This document shows positions 17,033-25,508 of a stretch of 64,000 nt of DNA, one piece after another. Source of the DNA: Thermococcus cleftensis. GTDB lineage: Archaea; Methanobacteriota_B; Thermococci; Thermococcales; Thermococcaceae. The notes under the pieces are model-generated. The model ran no database searches, was not told where the DNA came from, and saw only the letters and a program-made list of their open reading frames with translations. The number at the start of each line of letters is the position of its first letter. Within the stretch, counting starts at the first letter, position 1. A program made the position numbers and the translations under genes. Location of the stretch: contig NC_018015.1 of the NCBI RefSeq assembly GCF_000265525.1, positions 1,214,322 to 1,278,321 of the forward strand, read 5' to 3'.

Positions 17033-18297
17033 CCGGCCGGGAGCTTCTCCACTCCCATTTTTTCCAGCAGCCTTACCTCCCACTCCGCTAAGCTCGGACA
17101 TACAGTGCAGCCGAGTCTATAGAAGCCCTCGTAGTAGAGAGGGTGGAGTTCAAGTCCCCTCATAAGTATGAATAGCTGCACCATCATTCCACTCCAGAAC
17201 TTCACCGGCATGGCCTCGAGGACGGTTCCGGAGTTGGTCTTTCTCTCCACCACCGGCGGTTTGAGCCGTCTCCTCGCGCTCTCCCCGTCCCTGTCTCCGA
17301 CGAGAAGAACGGGTTTCTCGAACTCCGAGACGACGGAGTAAAGGGCTTCTACCTTCTTCCTCGTGCACCAGCGGTTGCCGTGGGTCGGCATGCCAAACTT
17401 ATCGAGGGGCATCGGAACATCGACGCGGATCAGATTGACGCCGAGCTTTCCCGCGAGCCTCTCAACGTACTCGTCCGTCATGGGCATCTCGTGCTCCATT
17501 CTCACGTATACTGCGGTGACCTCGTCAAAGACCTCGCTCGCGAGGAGCAGTGTGGCGGTCGAGTCCTTGCCCCCGCTCCAAGGCACTATCACGTCGTGTT
17601 CCTTGAACCGCTCGAGAAAGGCCCTGCTAGCCCGCGCGAAGGCCTCGATGTAGTTCCTGTTGGCGTCGATGAGCCGTTCGAGGGGAACGTCCTCAACGCA
17701 GGGACAGCGCCATAGAACCTCCGTCGGAACGCCGAGCTTCTTGCTGACCTCGGCGACCCTGTTGGGGCCGGAGAAGTAGACCTCCTGGTTCATCTTCTTC
17801 CTGAGCACGAGGGAGTTCTCACCCAGCTCGACTCCGAGGAGAGAGCGCATGGCCTTTCTAAAGCCCTCGCCGGTGGCCAGGTAGATGTCGTAGTCGGGGT
17901 TGATTTCGACTCCAAATGGATTCTCCGGGTTGAGGAGGTACGCTTTTCTCCACTCGATTCCGAGGCGAAAGCGGGCTTTTATCTCCTCGATGTTGGAGTG
18001 TAGCTCATCAACCCGCATGTTCCTGACGCGCTTCGTTCTCAGAATCCGCGCGTAGAAGGGCTTTCCTGACTCGCGCAGAACTGGCAGTAGCTCCTCCATC
18101 AGGTCCTTCTCTTTTTCCCCGAGGAGCAGTATGGGAACGTACGGCTTCTCAAGGATCTCGTTGAGGTTTTCGAGAACCTCCTCCTTCCTCCTGCCGCCGC
18201 CGAGGCTCTCGACGCTCAGGAAGCCGCCGTAGTTCCTCTCGTTGATGTACTCCAGCGCCTTCGCGTCCTTTCGGGCGCGGGCTATGAGGGCGAACAT
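17026..18297 (-). CDS. PAPS reductase-family PP-loop ATPase
   Basis: A 423-residue protein with an N-terminal extension (1-190), a Cys pair C-P-C at 198-200, and a PP-loop S-G-G-K-D-S-T at 241-247 that binds ATP in the adenine nucleotide alpha-hydrolase superfamily. Later motifs are R-W-C-T-R-K-K and G-C-T-V-C-P near residue 404, resembling PAPS-reductase family C-termini with Cys for Fe-S or thiol chemistry. It is longer than true PAPS reductases, so sulfate reduction is not implied; a sulfur-transfer or RNA-modification role is possible. ATG 18297 sits about 27 nt from the TATA box, so the transcript is probably leaderless. It overlaps the CGTase 3' end by seven bases. Confidence 0.82.
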   Translation of the reverse strand: MFALIARARKDAKALEYINERNYGGFLSVESLGGGRRKEEVLENLNEILEKPYVPILLLGEKEKDLMEELLPVLRESGKPFYARILRTKRVRNMRVDELHSNIEEIKARFRLGIEWRKAYLLNPENPFGVEINPDYDIYLATGEGFRKAMRSLLGVELGENSLVLRKKMNQEVYFSGPNRVAEVSKKLGVPTEVLWRCPCVEDVPLERLIDANRNYIEAFARASRAFLERFKEHDVIVPWSGGKDSTATLLLASEVFDEVTAVYVRMEHEMPMTDEYVERLAGKLGVNLIRVDVPMPLDKFGMPTHGNRWCTRKKVEALYSVVSEFEKPVLLVGDRDGESARRRLKPPVVERKTNSGTVLEAMPVKFWSGMMVQLFILMRGLELHPLYYEGFYRLGCTVCPSLAEWEVRLLEKMGVEKLPAGY

Positions 18298-18319
18298 GGA
18301 AGGAGTTAAAAGCCGGAAG

Positions 18320-18327
18320 CTTAAAAG
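18320..18327 (-). promoter_or_regulatory. TATA box for the PP-loop ATPase gene
   Basis: CTTTTAAG on the minus strand, centred about 27 nt before ATG 18297, implying a leaderless message. Confidence 0.55.
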
Positions 18328-18388
18328 GATTGCCGCCGATGAGGAGAACTCCCTGCCCTGAGCGGTGATGACACCGGCTTTCCCGAGG

Positions 18389-18967
18389 CTAAATCTGGTC
18401 GAGTAGCTTCTTCCTCTTCTCCTCGTACTCCTCCTGGCTTATCACGCCCATGTCGTAGAGCTCCTTGAGCTTCTTCAGCTTTTCCAGCGGATCTTCCTTC
18501 TTCTCCACTGCCGGCTGGTGCTGGACGGTGGTTCCTGCAGGAACGACCCTGCTAACCAGCTCCTTGGGCTTCTTGAGCGTCCACGTCTCGTGGGTGAGGC
18601 CCTTCTTCACCTCTATCGTCACCGGTTCGATGGCTATCGCGTTGAGGGCGTCCTTTATGGCGTTTATCGTTTCTCTCGCCTGTTCCTTGTTCATCCAGCC
18701 GAGCTTGAGCCTTATGTTCTCCTCGCCCTTTATGAGGAACTCCGAGGACACAACCCCCAGCTCGACCTTGACCTCCTCGAGCTTCTGGTAGGGAATGGCC
18801 TTGACCTCGTACCTCCCGAGGACCTTCTCGTCCAGGTAGATTATCCTCCTGTCGGTTATAAGGAGCCACTTGGGCTTTTCCAGGCTTATCTTCTTCCTCA
18901 CGGTGAAGAGAACCCTCTCCCCCTCCTCAAGAATCCTGGAGGCGGCCTTGGGAAGTTTTTCGCTCAT
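18389..18967 (-). CDS. Bacterial-PH-like and SHOCT-domain protein
   Basis: A 192-residue cytosolic protein. Residues about 20-110 show the YokE/bPH pattern (E-R-V-L-F-T-V-R, W-L-L-I-T-D-R-R-I-I-Y-L, I-P-Y-Q-K-L-E-E-V). A linker leads to a C-terminal SHOCT-type helical pair (L-K-K-L-K-E-L-Y-D-M-G-V-I-S-Q-E-E-Y-E-E-K-R), which is common in short oligomerisation domains. No enzymatic motif is present; membrane-stress or scaffold roles known for PH/SHOCT proteins are only suggestive. GGTGAG at 18973-18978 selects ATG 18967. A minus-strand TATA-like TTAATATAGG lies near 18999-19007. Confidence 0.8.
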   Translation of the reverse strand: MSEKLPKAASRILEEGERVLFTVRKKISLEKPKWLLITDRRIIYLDEKVLGRYEVKAIPYQKLEEVKVELGVVSSEFLIKGEENIRLKLGWMNKEQARETINAIKDALNAIAIEPVTIEVKKGLTHETWTLKKPKELVSRVVPAGTTVQHQPAVEKKEDPLEKLKKLKELYDMGVISQEEYEEKRKKLLDQI

Positions 18968-19003
18968 GTTTCTCACCGGGGTGAATATGCTCGGCGACCT
19001 ATA

Positions 19004-19813
19004 TTAACCTTCCCTATCCACCCGATAGAGAAGGAACAGCGTTTTCCCGTCGGTGCTCTCAATCAGGGGGATTAGAATTCTCTCCCCATCATCGTTTCTC
19101 AGCCTCACCCTCTTTGGTCTCTCCTCAAGCTCCACCTCCAGTCTGAGGGTGTCCCACTCGAACGCGGAGGAACGGCTGATGGGAACGCTTTTCTCTCCCC
19201 CCGATGTTTCGATTACCACCTCTCCGTTCATCGGCGGAACCTCGACGGCCGCGATTACCCTCCCGTACCTTCCGCCCTCCACCGACGAGTAGGCCAGCAC
19301 GATTCCCAGGAGAAGGAGGAGCAGGGGGAGGACGATTCCCCCGGTGGTGATGTTAAGGCTTCTTCCGAGCCACATCAGGCCGGTCGAGACCAGGAGGGCC
19401 AGAACAACCACTGGCAGGGCGTAAATGAAGACCCTCCAGCCCGGCACTCCAAGTGCCTTTTCCAGTCCCTCCGCGGAGTCCGCGTACTCGGCCAGAACGC
19501 TCAGCCCGATCAGTGATAGGATTACCGCGGGGCTGGAGAAGTAGGGGTCATTCAGCACGGCCTCGCTTATGGCCTCGTGAGCCTGGGGGAAGGCAACCCT
19601 CAGGAACCCGGAGAGGGCCATCGCGTAGGGCACGGAGTAGAGGACGGTAGAGAGGAATACCGTCCCGCTCGCCGAGCCGCCCAGCAGGTGGAGACCCAGG
19701 AGGATTATTCCCACCGCGGTGGCGAGGAGGGGGTCTCCGCCGAAGGCGCTCGAGTAGGCGAGTGGGGTAAGCGCTATCGCCGGAGCGACGACCGCGAGCT
19801 TCAGGACTCTCAC
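19004..19813 (-). CDS. Polytopic membrane protein of the DUF58 cluster
   Basis: A 269-residue protein with roughly five or six hydrophobic segments in residues 1-180 followed by a soluble beta-rich tail of about 85 residues ending in a basic/acidic mix. No family was recognised. Its start overlaps the DUF58 stop by four bases, so it is the last gene in a coupled series of five running from the transglutaminase-like gene. It may be the membrane partner of a cell-surface assembly or chaperone system, by context only. Confidence 0.7.
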   Translation of the reverse strand: MRVLKLAVVAPAIALTPLAYSSAFGGDPLLATAVGIILLGLHLLGGSASGTVFLSTVLYSVPYAMALSGFLRVAFPQAHEAISEAVLNDPYFSSPAVILSLIGLSVLAEYADSAEGLEKALGVPGWRVFIYALPVVVLALLVSTGLMWLGRSLNITTGGIVLPLLLLLLGIVLAYSSVEGGRYGRVIAAVEVPPMNGEVVIETSGGEKSVPISRSSAFEWDTLRLEVELEERPKRVRLRNDDGERILIPLIESTDGKTLFLLYRVDREG

Positions 19814-21054
19814 GCTATCTCCCCCAGGAGTTTGCTTAGCGTCTCGCCCAGGTCTTCCCTTCCCGGAACCCAGCGGACGACGTGGGCCAGGCCCTCAAGC
19901 TCCCCGAGCACGGCGCGCTTCTCTAGCTCGATGAGGGTTCCCGTTCTCTCGTCGAGGGTCGGGTAAACCGAGACGTCCACGAGCACGGGGCGCCTTCTCT
20001 CCACCCTCCCCACGGTTCTGAGCCCCCTGGTGGTATCCTCCTTCGTCCCCTCGAGCACGTTGGAGACGTAGATGACCAGGGGGCTGTACTGGACGAGGGC
20101 CCGCTTGAGCCTCTCCACGGCGTCGGAAAGGCTCTCCTCCTCACCTGGAACCCTCTCGAAGTCCATCATTGTCCTGACGATGCTCTCGAGCTGTCTCCTC
20201 CCGGTGGTGGGAGGCAGGAACTTTCTCGCCCCCAGGAGGTAGAGGCCCACGTGGTAGTCTCTCCGGAGGTAGTGATGGGCCGTCGAAGCCACGAGCTTCA
20301 TCGCGTGCTCGTAGGGGCTCTCACCCTCAGTTCCCACCTTCATCTCCTCCCTCGCGTCCACGATGAAGAGTACCGCCTTCTTTCCTTCCCTCTCGAACTC
20401 GTTCACCAGAACCCTTCCCGTTCTTGCAGTGGCCTTCCAGTTGATGAGCTTCATCGGGTCGCCGGTCCGGTAGTCCCTTATCTCCTTGAAGTCCGTGGAG
20501 ATGGGCCCCCTTATGGAGAAGCTCGTCTCGGGGACGCTTATCCTGGCTTTCCTCCTCGTTCCGGTCACCGGAACGGCCCTTATCATCTCGGGAACAGCTA
20601 TAAGCAGCAGCTCCCGGCCGTAGATCCCCCAGCGGTACCTCGTCCCCAGGGGGTTCCTTGCGGTGACTTCCGTCCTCGGCAGGGTGTAGGTTCCCCTCAG
20701 GGTTGGTTTTATCCTGTAGGTGTAGCGAACCCTCAGCGGTTTTGGCCCCTTGAAGAATGCCCTGGCGTTGCTTCCCGCGGTGAGGGCCGTGCTCCTCGGC
20801 AGTCTGTCCTTGACCGCCACAATCCCCAGCCCCCTCCCCACGCTCACCTCTACCTCAACCTCGACCTCCTCTCCCAGCCGGATTTCCCGCTTCGAGAGCC
20901 TCTTCCTTACCTCGATTTTCCCGGGCGGGTCAATGAGCGCCGCCAGCGCCAGGACTGAGAGCGGCACCAAGGCTAGTGCAATCATTCCCGGGGCCAGGAG
21001 GGCCGTTCCCAGTATCAGTGCCCAGAGGACGTACCCCACCAGGCGCTTCTTCAT
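19810..21054 (-). CDS. DUF58 domain-containing protein
   Basis: A 414-residue protein with two N-terminal membrane segments (about 7-43), a beta-rich CARDB/immunoglobulin-like region (about 50-130) and a DUF58/vWA-related domain. The family signature is clear: F-K-E-I-R-D-Y-R-T-G-D-P, then I-N-W-K-A-T-A-R near residue 203 and F-I-V-D-A-R-E-E-M for the vWA strand (MIDAS-like Asp-x-Ser is degraded to D-A-R-E). DUF58 proteins normally work with a MoxR AAA+ ATPase encoded next to them; here that gene is collapsed (21051-21230). ATG 21054 overlaps the remnant's stop (ATGA). Confidence 0.88.
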   Translation of the reverse strand: MKKRLVGYVLWALILGTALLAPGMIALALVPLSVLALAALIDPPGKIEVRKRLSKREIRLGEEVEVEVEVSVGRGLGIVAVKDRLPRSTALTAGSNARAFFKGPKPLRVRYTYRIKPTLRGTYTLPRTEVTARNPLGTRYRWGIYGRELLLIAVPEMIRAVPVTGTRRKARISVPETSFSIRGPISTDFKEIRDYRTGDPMKLINWKATARTGRVLVNEFEREGKKAVLFIVDAREEMKVGTEGESPYEHAMKLVASTAHHYLRRDYHVGLYLLGARKFLPPTTGRRQLESIVRTMMDFERVPGEEESLSDAVERLKRALVQYSPLVIYVSNVLEGTKEDTTRGLRTVGRVERRRPVLVDVSVYPTLDERTGTLIELEKRAVLGELEGLAHVVRWVPGREDLGETLSKLLGEIA

Positions 21055-21230
21055 TTTTCCTCGCCTTTTGGCACTGGAGTCTTCCTCAGGGCCTCCCTCA
21101 CGGCCTCTTCTCCACTCACACCCTTAGAAGAAAACTCGGGCTTGATAACGGCCCCATTACCAACAAAAACCTCCGAGATCGTTTCAACTACCCCCTCCAG
21201 TCTTTCTGGGGCTTTATCTATTCCCATCAT
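21051..21230 (-). CDS. MoxR-like remnant or microprotein (about 59 aa)
   Basis: A tiny open frame wedged between two genes with ATGA overlaps at both ends. The first part (R-L-E-G-V-V-E-T-I-S-E-V-F-V-G-N then A-V-I-K) reads like the N-terminus of MoxR ATPases just before Walker A, while the second (P-E-F-S-S-K-G-V-S-G-E-E-A-V-R-E-A-L then T-P-V-P-K) reads like the last MoxR residues. The AAA+ core of about 250 residues is missing in frame at the I-K-P-E-F junction near 21141. The ORF can be extended to GTG 21239, but ATG 21230 overlaps the preceding stop. It is either an internal-deletion relic kept for coupling or a small functional protein. Confidence 0.6.
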   Translation of the reverse strand: MMGIDKAPERLEGVVETISEVFVGNGAVIKPEFSSKGVSGEEAVREALRKTPVPKGEEK

Positions 21231-22201
21231 TTCTCCCACCCCATCATCTTTCTCAGCTCCTCGAGAACTTCCTCAACGATTCTGGCCCTCCGCTCTAGCT
21301 CCCTTCTCTCTATGACCCGCCTTATCCACGGGGGCGTTAGCGGGGAGGTTTTTCTCCCCTCGTAGTCCGCTATCCTGGCTATCAGCTCCTCGAACTCTTC
21401 CCTCTCCTCGAAGACCCTTGCCCCGTAGTATGCCAGGAACGCCGTGAGCGGTCCCCTCCTTCCCCTGACCACGAAGTCCTCTATCGCCTTGCTGGCGTTT
21501 TCCAGTTCCTTTCCCAGCTTCCTGGCCGTCTTCGACTCGTGCCTCCTCCACTGGGAGATGAGGTACTCCTCCGGGTCGCTCCCGCTCACGTGGGCGTGAA
21601 CGAGGCTCCCGGCCGTTATTACCGCCAGCAGTAGGGCCAGCCACTCGCCATAGAACACCAGCGATGGGTGGCTTTCGCTCAGGGTCCCCCTGAAGGACGC
21701 GTACAGGCCGAGCGCTCCCCCGAGGACTCCCACCCCGATGAGGTTCCTCTCCACCGGCTCGGCCCAGGAGTGCCCCCTCTCGTGGAGTTCGGCCAGGAGG
21801 TAGCCTGCGAGGAGGAAAAGGCCAGCGTAGGTGAAGACGCTCCCGATAGGCTCGAGCGGCGGAAGGAGCGAGAGGCCGTAGAGGAAAACCATCAGCCCGG
21901 CACCCCTGGCCGTTCTCGAGAAGCGCTCGAGCCTCGGCGCGATGAGGGCCGTTCCTCCTCCGAGGATTACCAGAGCCAGGGGCACGGTGCCGACGGCGAG
22001 CGCGAGACCGACGATCCTGACCGCGAGGCCCGCCTTTTCTCCCCTGGCGGCTTCGACGGCGTCCCCGGCCATCATGAAAACGGTCAGAATGAGGGCTGGT
22101 CTGAGAAGGTTTTCCAGACCTCCAACGCGCGTTGAGAGGGCGTAGATTAGACCCAGTATCCCGAGGTACACCGCGACCCTTCCCAAGTTGGGCTTAAACA
22201 A
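21227..22201 (-). CDS. Membrane protein with C-terminal cytosolic helical region (DUF58 cluster)
   Basis: About 324 residues with eight or so hydrophobic segments in the first 200 residues and a charged helical tail rich in Glu and Arg. Not matched to a known family. GGGGGTGA at 22208-22215 gives good spacing to a TTG at 22201; a GTG at 22210 would sit inside that site, although it overlaps the upstream stop more classically. It lies between the transglutaminase-like gene and the MoxR remnant, overlapping both, so it is part of one coupled operon. Confidence 0.72.
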   Translation of the reverse strand: MFKPNLGRVAVYLGILGLIYALSTRVGGLENLLRPALILTVFMMAGDAVEAARGEKAGLAVRIVGLALAVGTVPLALVILGGGTALIAPRLERFSRTARGAGLMVFLYGLSLLPPLEPIGSVFTYAGLFLLAGYLLAELHERGHSWAEPVERNLIGVGVLGGALGLYASFRGTLSESHPSLVFYGEWLALLLAVITAGSLVHAHVSGSDPEEYLISQWRRHESKTARKLGKELENASKAIEDFVVRGRRGPLTAFLAYYGARVFEEREEFEELIARIADYEGRKTSPLTPPWIRRVIERRELERRARIVEEVLEELRKMMGWEK

Positions 22202-25200
22202 CGCATTCACCCCCGGTAAGCTCGAGCATCGCGCGGTGGAAGCGTATGAACTCCTCCCTCGTCACCTCCCCTCCGCCGTACTTGACTCTCTCGAGTGTCT
22301 CCGTCACCACGTTGATGGGCTCCCAGGGGTACATCATGTCCTTCAACGCCTTCGCTATTTCCCTCGGCGTCAGTTCCTCGACATTGAGTCCGGCTTTCCT
22401 GGCCCATGGGAGGAAGCACCTCTCGTAGTCCTCGACCACCACTTTGCCGTAGCTCGGAACCACCCTGACCGCGGTCCTTTCAACTTCGTCCCCGCAGATG
22501 GCTTCAATCTCGTGCCTCCCCGGCGGAAGGTCCAGCCGGAACCTTCTCCCCCTGCCGAGCGGCGTCCCATCGACGCGGAGCTCGGCCTCACCGCCGCACT
22601 CCACCTCCAGCTCGATCTCCTCGCCCTTCCTGAAGAGGGGCAAACCGTCCCGGAAGATTATCTTGACGGTTCTTCCCGAGGTCTCTTCCCGCCTCGTCCT
22701 TCCAAGCCAGTACTTCCCTGCGAGGACGCCGACGATCGCCAGGACAACCAGGTAAGGCCAGGGAAAGCTCTTCTCCCTCGAGAGGACGATGTGAAGCTCG
22801 GCCCTCGTGGGGAGGTAGTAAGTCGAACCCCTGAAGACAACCGTCACCGTTTCGTTGGTCTCCTCGTCGGGCACAGGGAGGTAAACGGTCGCTATTCCCG
22901 AGCCGTTGGTGAGGGCTAGGGTTGAGAAGTTCCCCGCCTTCACCTCGAGCTGGATCCCCTCCACGGGTTCGTCCAGGACGTCGGTCACCTTGAGTTCCAC
23001 CCGGGCCTTCTCCTCTCCCTCCGCCCGTTTGGTGAGGGCCTCTATCCTCAGGGGTGAGACCACCTTCACCGCCGTCCTCCCGAGGACCCTCGCTCCCTGC
23101 CTGAACTCCACGGACTTCTCGCCAACGGTCTGGAATGGCTCGAGGGTCAGGCTGAAGCTTCCGTTGGCCACTCTAACGGTGTAGGTCTTTTCAGGGAACA
23201 CGTAGGCCTCTATCACAGCGTCCTCTATTCCGATCACCCTCCCGCTGATTTTGACCGGCTCCCCGGGTCCTGCCTCTACCTCCCTCGGCAGCTCAAGCTC
23301 CACCGCCGCGACGGTGACGTTCAGGACGGAGGGCGCGTAATCCTTGCTCCCCGGGTGTTCCAGGGTCAGAACGTGCCTCCCGACCTCTGGAAGGTAAAGT
23401 CTCAGCGAGAAGCCCCCGCTCGTCAGGGTTTTTGTCCCTCCCAACGGCCTTCCGTCAAGGTAATAATTCACGCTGGCGTTGGCTATCGGCCTTCCCGCTC
23501 CGTCCCTCAGCGTCCCGACGATGGTAACGTTGCCAGGTCTGGTCAGAATCGGCCCGGAAAGCGAGAATCTGGAGAGCCCCCTGATTCTGACCGTGACCAC
23601 GTTGCCTCCTGGGAGGTAGGGATATCCAATGGGTGCGATGTAGTAGAGCATCACCTGTCCCGTTCCGGGTTCGAGGTACGGAGGAATCCTGGCGAGAACG
23701 GAGAAGGTTCCGTTCGAGACGTTGGAAACCCCGAGGAGGATCATTCTATTCCCGTCGCTGATGAAGGCCGCTGCCTTGCCCCTTGTCGGTCTTTCGCCCG
23801 TGGGGGTAATCACCTCGCCCGTTAAGTTAAGGAACTCCCCCGCGGTCAGGGTTTTTGGAACGTTGGCTTTCACCTCCGTCCTCTCAACAACGATCACCGG
23901 CAGGTAAACGGGGAACTTCTGGCCGTCCTTCGTCACCACCAGCTTCTCCACGTGGAGGCCGTTTGGGTAGTCGGCCGGGGCGTTGAGCCTGACGTAGATC
24001 TTCGTCTCGTTTCTTACCGTTTCGATGGCGGACCAGGACTCAACGAGGCGTGAATCGGTCTCCAGGTCGATTTTCCCCGTTCCGTAAACCGTGATTTCAA
24101 CCTCCTCGCTCCCGCTCTTGAGCAGATTAACGGCCGTCCGGTTTGGCCTCGCCGAAAGCTCGCCCGGAACCAAAACCTGGGCGAACCTTACGATGCTCTC
24201 TCCCCTTTCAGTCGAGGCGTTCACTATTATGGGGTAGTATCCGGGTTTCCAGAACGGGCCGATTGTCACGTTGTGTATCCCCGATTCGTTGATTAGGGCA
24301 ATGACACCAACTTCCGGTGCCTTTACCTCAACCCTTGCCCCGCTCTCGCTCGCCACGCGCTCGAACCTGATCCCCAGGGTTCCCGTCCCGTTCGGTTCGA
24401 GAATCGGGGGGACACCCCTGATTGACAGCTCGAAGGGGGTGTAAACGTTCGGGTCTGGGTGGAGGGGGTCGAAGACTAGCCAGCCGGCGCCGTTGAAGTA
24501 AACCTCCGCCCAGAAGTGCCTGTTTTTCTCGGTCACGACCTGGGTCTGGGGTATCGCCTCGATGTATAGGCCCTCCACCAGCCTCGCGGGAAGGTCGTTG
24601 AGCCTCGCGAGGATCACGAAGGCCGTTGCGAAGTCGTACGGAGTGCCAGCCTTCGAGTCAAGGAGGAACCACCTCAGCCTGTCGGTGCCTTCCGGTGGAG
24701 CTACATCGTCCTCCACCCGATAGTTCTCGGCCAAGTATCTAGCTATCCTGACGGCCTTCTCGTAGTCCGAGAGCGAGCCGAGGGTTATCCCCCTAGCCAG
24801 AGATTCCAGCCTCGTGTCGTTGGGGGCGGAGAGGTAGATGCTCTGGTTTCCAGCTGTGAGGTTCACCAGGTGGGGCCAGTCAAATGTGTAGCTGACCGAG
24901 GAGAAGGAGTAGGAACTTACCCTCAGGCCGGTTCTGAAGAGGTTGTACTCCGGCACCACCTCCGCCCCGGCCCCCTCGACCCTCGTCGTGTAGAGGGACG
25001 TGAAGAGGTTCCCGGTGAGGGGTGTGAAAGATACCACCGTCACGTTGTCCCTCTCGGCATGGTGTGGAACGGTTATCTCCGGTGGGGCGATGACGTTCCT
25101 CTGAACCGCCGTGGCGTTCCTGGTCACCCACCTTCCTGCCTCGTAGTCCGTGTAAACGTTGAGCCTCAGGTAGTGGGTGTGTGCTGCCCCGCTGACCAGA

Positions 25201-25394
25201 AGAACGAGGTTTGGTTCCCCGGGCGGTCCGGTCTCGTTGGTCTCGTTCCCGGGCGGAAGCTTTGGGGAGAGGAGCTCCTCGATGCTCTTCGTCCCCGGGG
25301 GCGCCTTTATGATGACTGGCCTCAGGGCGATCGAAGTGAGGAGCAGGGAGATTAGGGTTATGGTGAGAAAGGTCACTTGCTTTCTTTGCACCAT
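22194..25394 (-). CDS. Large surface protein with cysteine-less transglutaminase-like domain
   Basis: A 1066-residue exported protein. An N-terminal membrane/signal segment (about 7-27) is followed by a beta-rich region and a transglutaminase-like domain (about 210-315). In that domain the catalytic His293 (R-H-F-W-A-E-V) and Asp309 (V-F-D-P) are present, but the nucleophile position reads T-P-Y-D-F-A-T-A-F, with Pro252 where Cys is expected. Many Ig/CARDB-like beta modules follow, then a membrane segment near 885-905 and a cytosolic tail of about 160 residues. The start ATG 25394 lies about 28 nt from the TATA box. Related TgpA-like proteins accompany DUF58 and MoxR genes, as here. Confidence 0.82.
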   Translation of the reverse strand: MVQRKQVTFLTITLISLLLTSIALRPVIIKAPPGTKSIEELLSPKLPPGNETNETGPPGEPNLVLLVSGAAHTHYLRLNVYTDYEAGRWVTRNATAVQRNVIAPPEITVPHHAERDNVTVVSFTPLTGNLFTSLYTTRVEGAGAEVVPEYNLFRTGLRVSSYSFSSVSYTFDWPHLVNLTAGNQSIYLSAPNDTRLESLARGITLGSLSDYEKAVRIARYLAENYRVEDDVAPPEGTDRLRWFLLDSKAGTPYDFATAFVILARLNDLPARLVEGLYIEAIPQTQVVTEKNRHFWAEVYFNGAGWLVFDPLHPDPNVYTPFELSIRGVPPILEPNGTGTLGIRFERVASESGARVEVKAPEVGVIALINESGIHNVTIGPFWKPGYYPIIVNASTERGESIVRFAQVLVPGELSARPNRTAVNLLKSGSEEVEITVYGTGKIDLETDSRLVESWSAIETVRNETKIYVRLNAPADYPNGLHVEKLVVTKDGQKFPVYLPVIVVERTEVKANVPKTLTAGEFLNLTGEVITPTGERPTRGKAAAFISDGNRMILLGVSNVSNGTFSVLARIPPYLEPGTGQVMLYYIAPIGYPYLPGGNVVTVRIRGLSRFSLSGPILTRPGNVTIVGTLRDGAGRPIANASVNYYLDGRPLGGTKTLTSGGFSLRLYLPEVGRHVLTLEHPGSKDYAPSVLNVTVAAVELELPREVEAGPGEPVKISGRVIGIEDAVIEAYVFPEKTYTVRVANGSFSLTLEPFQTVGEKSVEFRQGARVLGRTAVKVVSPLRIEALTKRAEGEEKARVELKVTDVLDEPVEGIQLEVKAGNFSTLALTNGSGIATVYLPVPDEETNETVTVVFRGSTYYLPTRAELHIVLSREKSFPWPYLVVLAIVGVLAGKYWLGRTRREETSGRTVKIIFRDGLPLFRKGEEIELEVECGGEAELRVDGTPLGRGRRFRLDLPPGRHEIEAICGDEVERTAVRVVPSYGKVVVEDYERCFLPWARKAGLNVEELTPREIAKALKDMMYPWEPINVVTETLERVKYGGGEVTREEFIRFHRAMLELTGGECVV

Positions 25395-25417
25395 GATGTT
25401 CCTTACCTCAACCACTG

Positions 25418-25426
25418 ATTATATAA
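25418..25426 (-). promoter_or_regulatory. TATA box for the transglutaminase-like/DUF58 operon
   Basis: CTTATATAAT on the minus strand. Spacing predicts transcription beginning within a few bases of ATG 25394, which excludes the upstream in-frame GTG 25415. Confidence 0.65.
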
Positions 25427-25508
25427 GGCTTTGCATTGATGTGCAGATGTGAGCATTTCCCTCCAAAACCCTTAACTATTCCCTGCCCTTTGTTGGCTTG
25501 GTGGTGGT

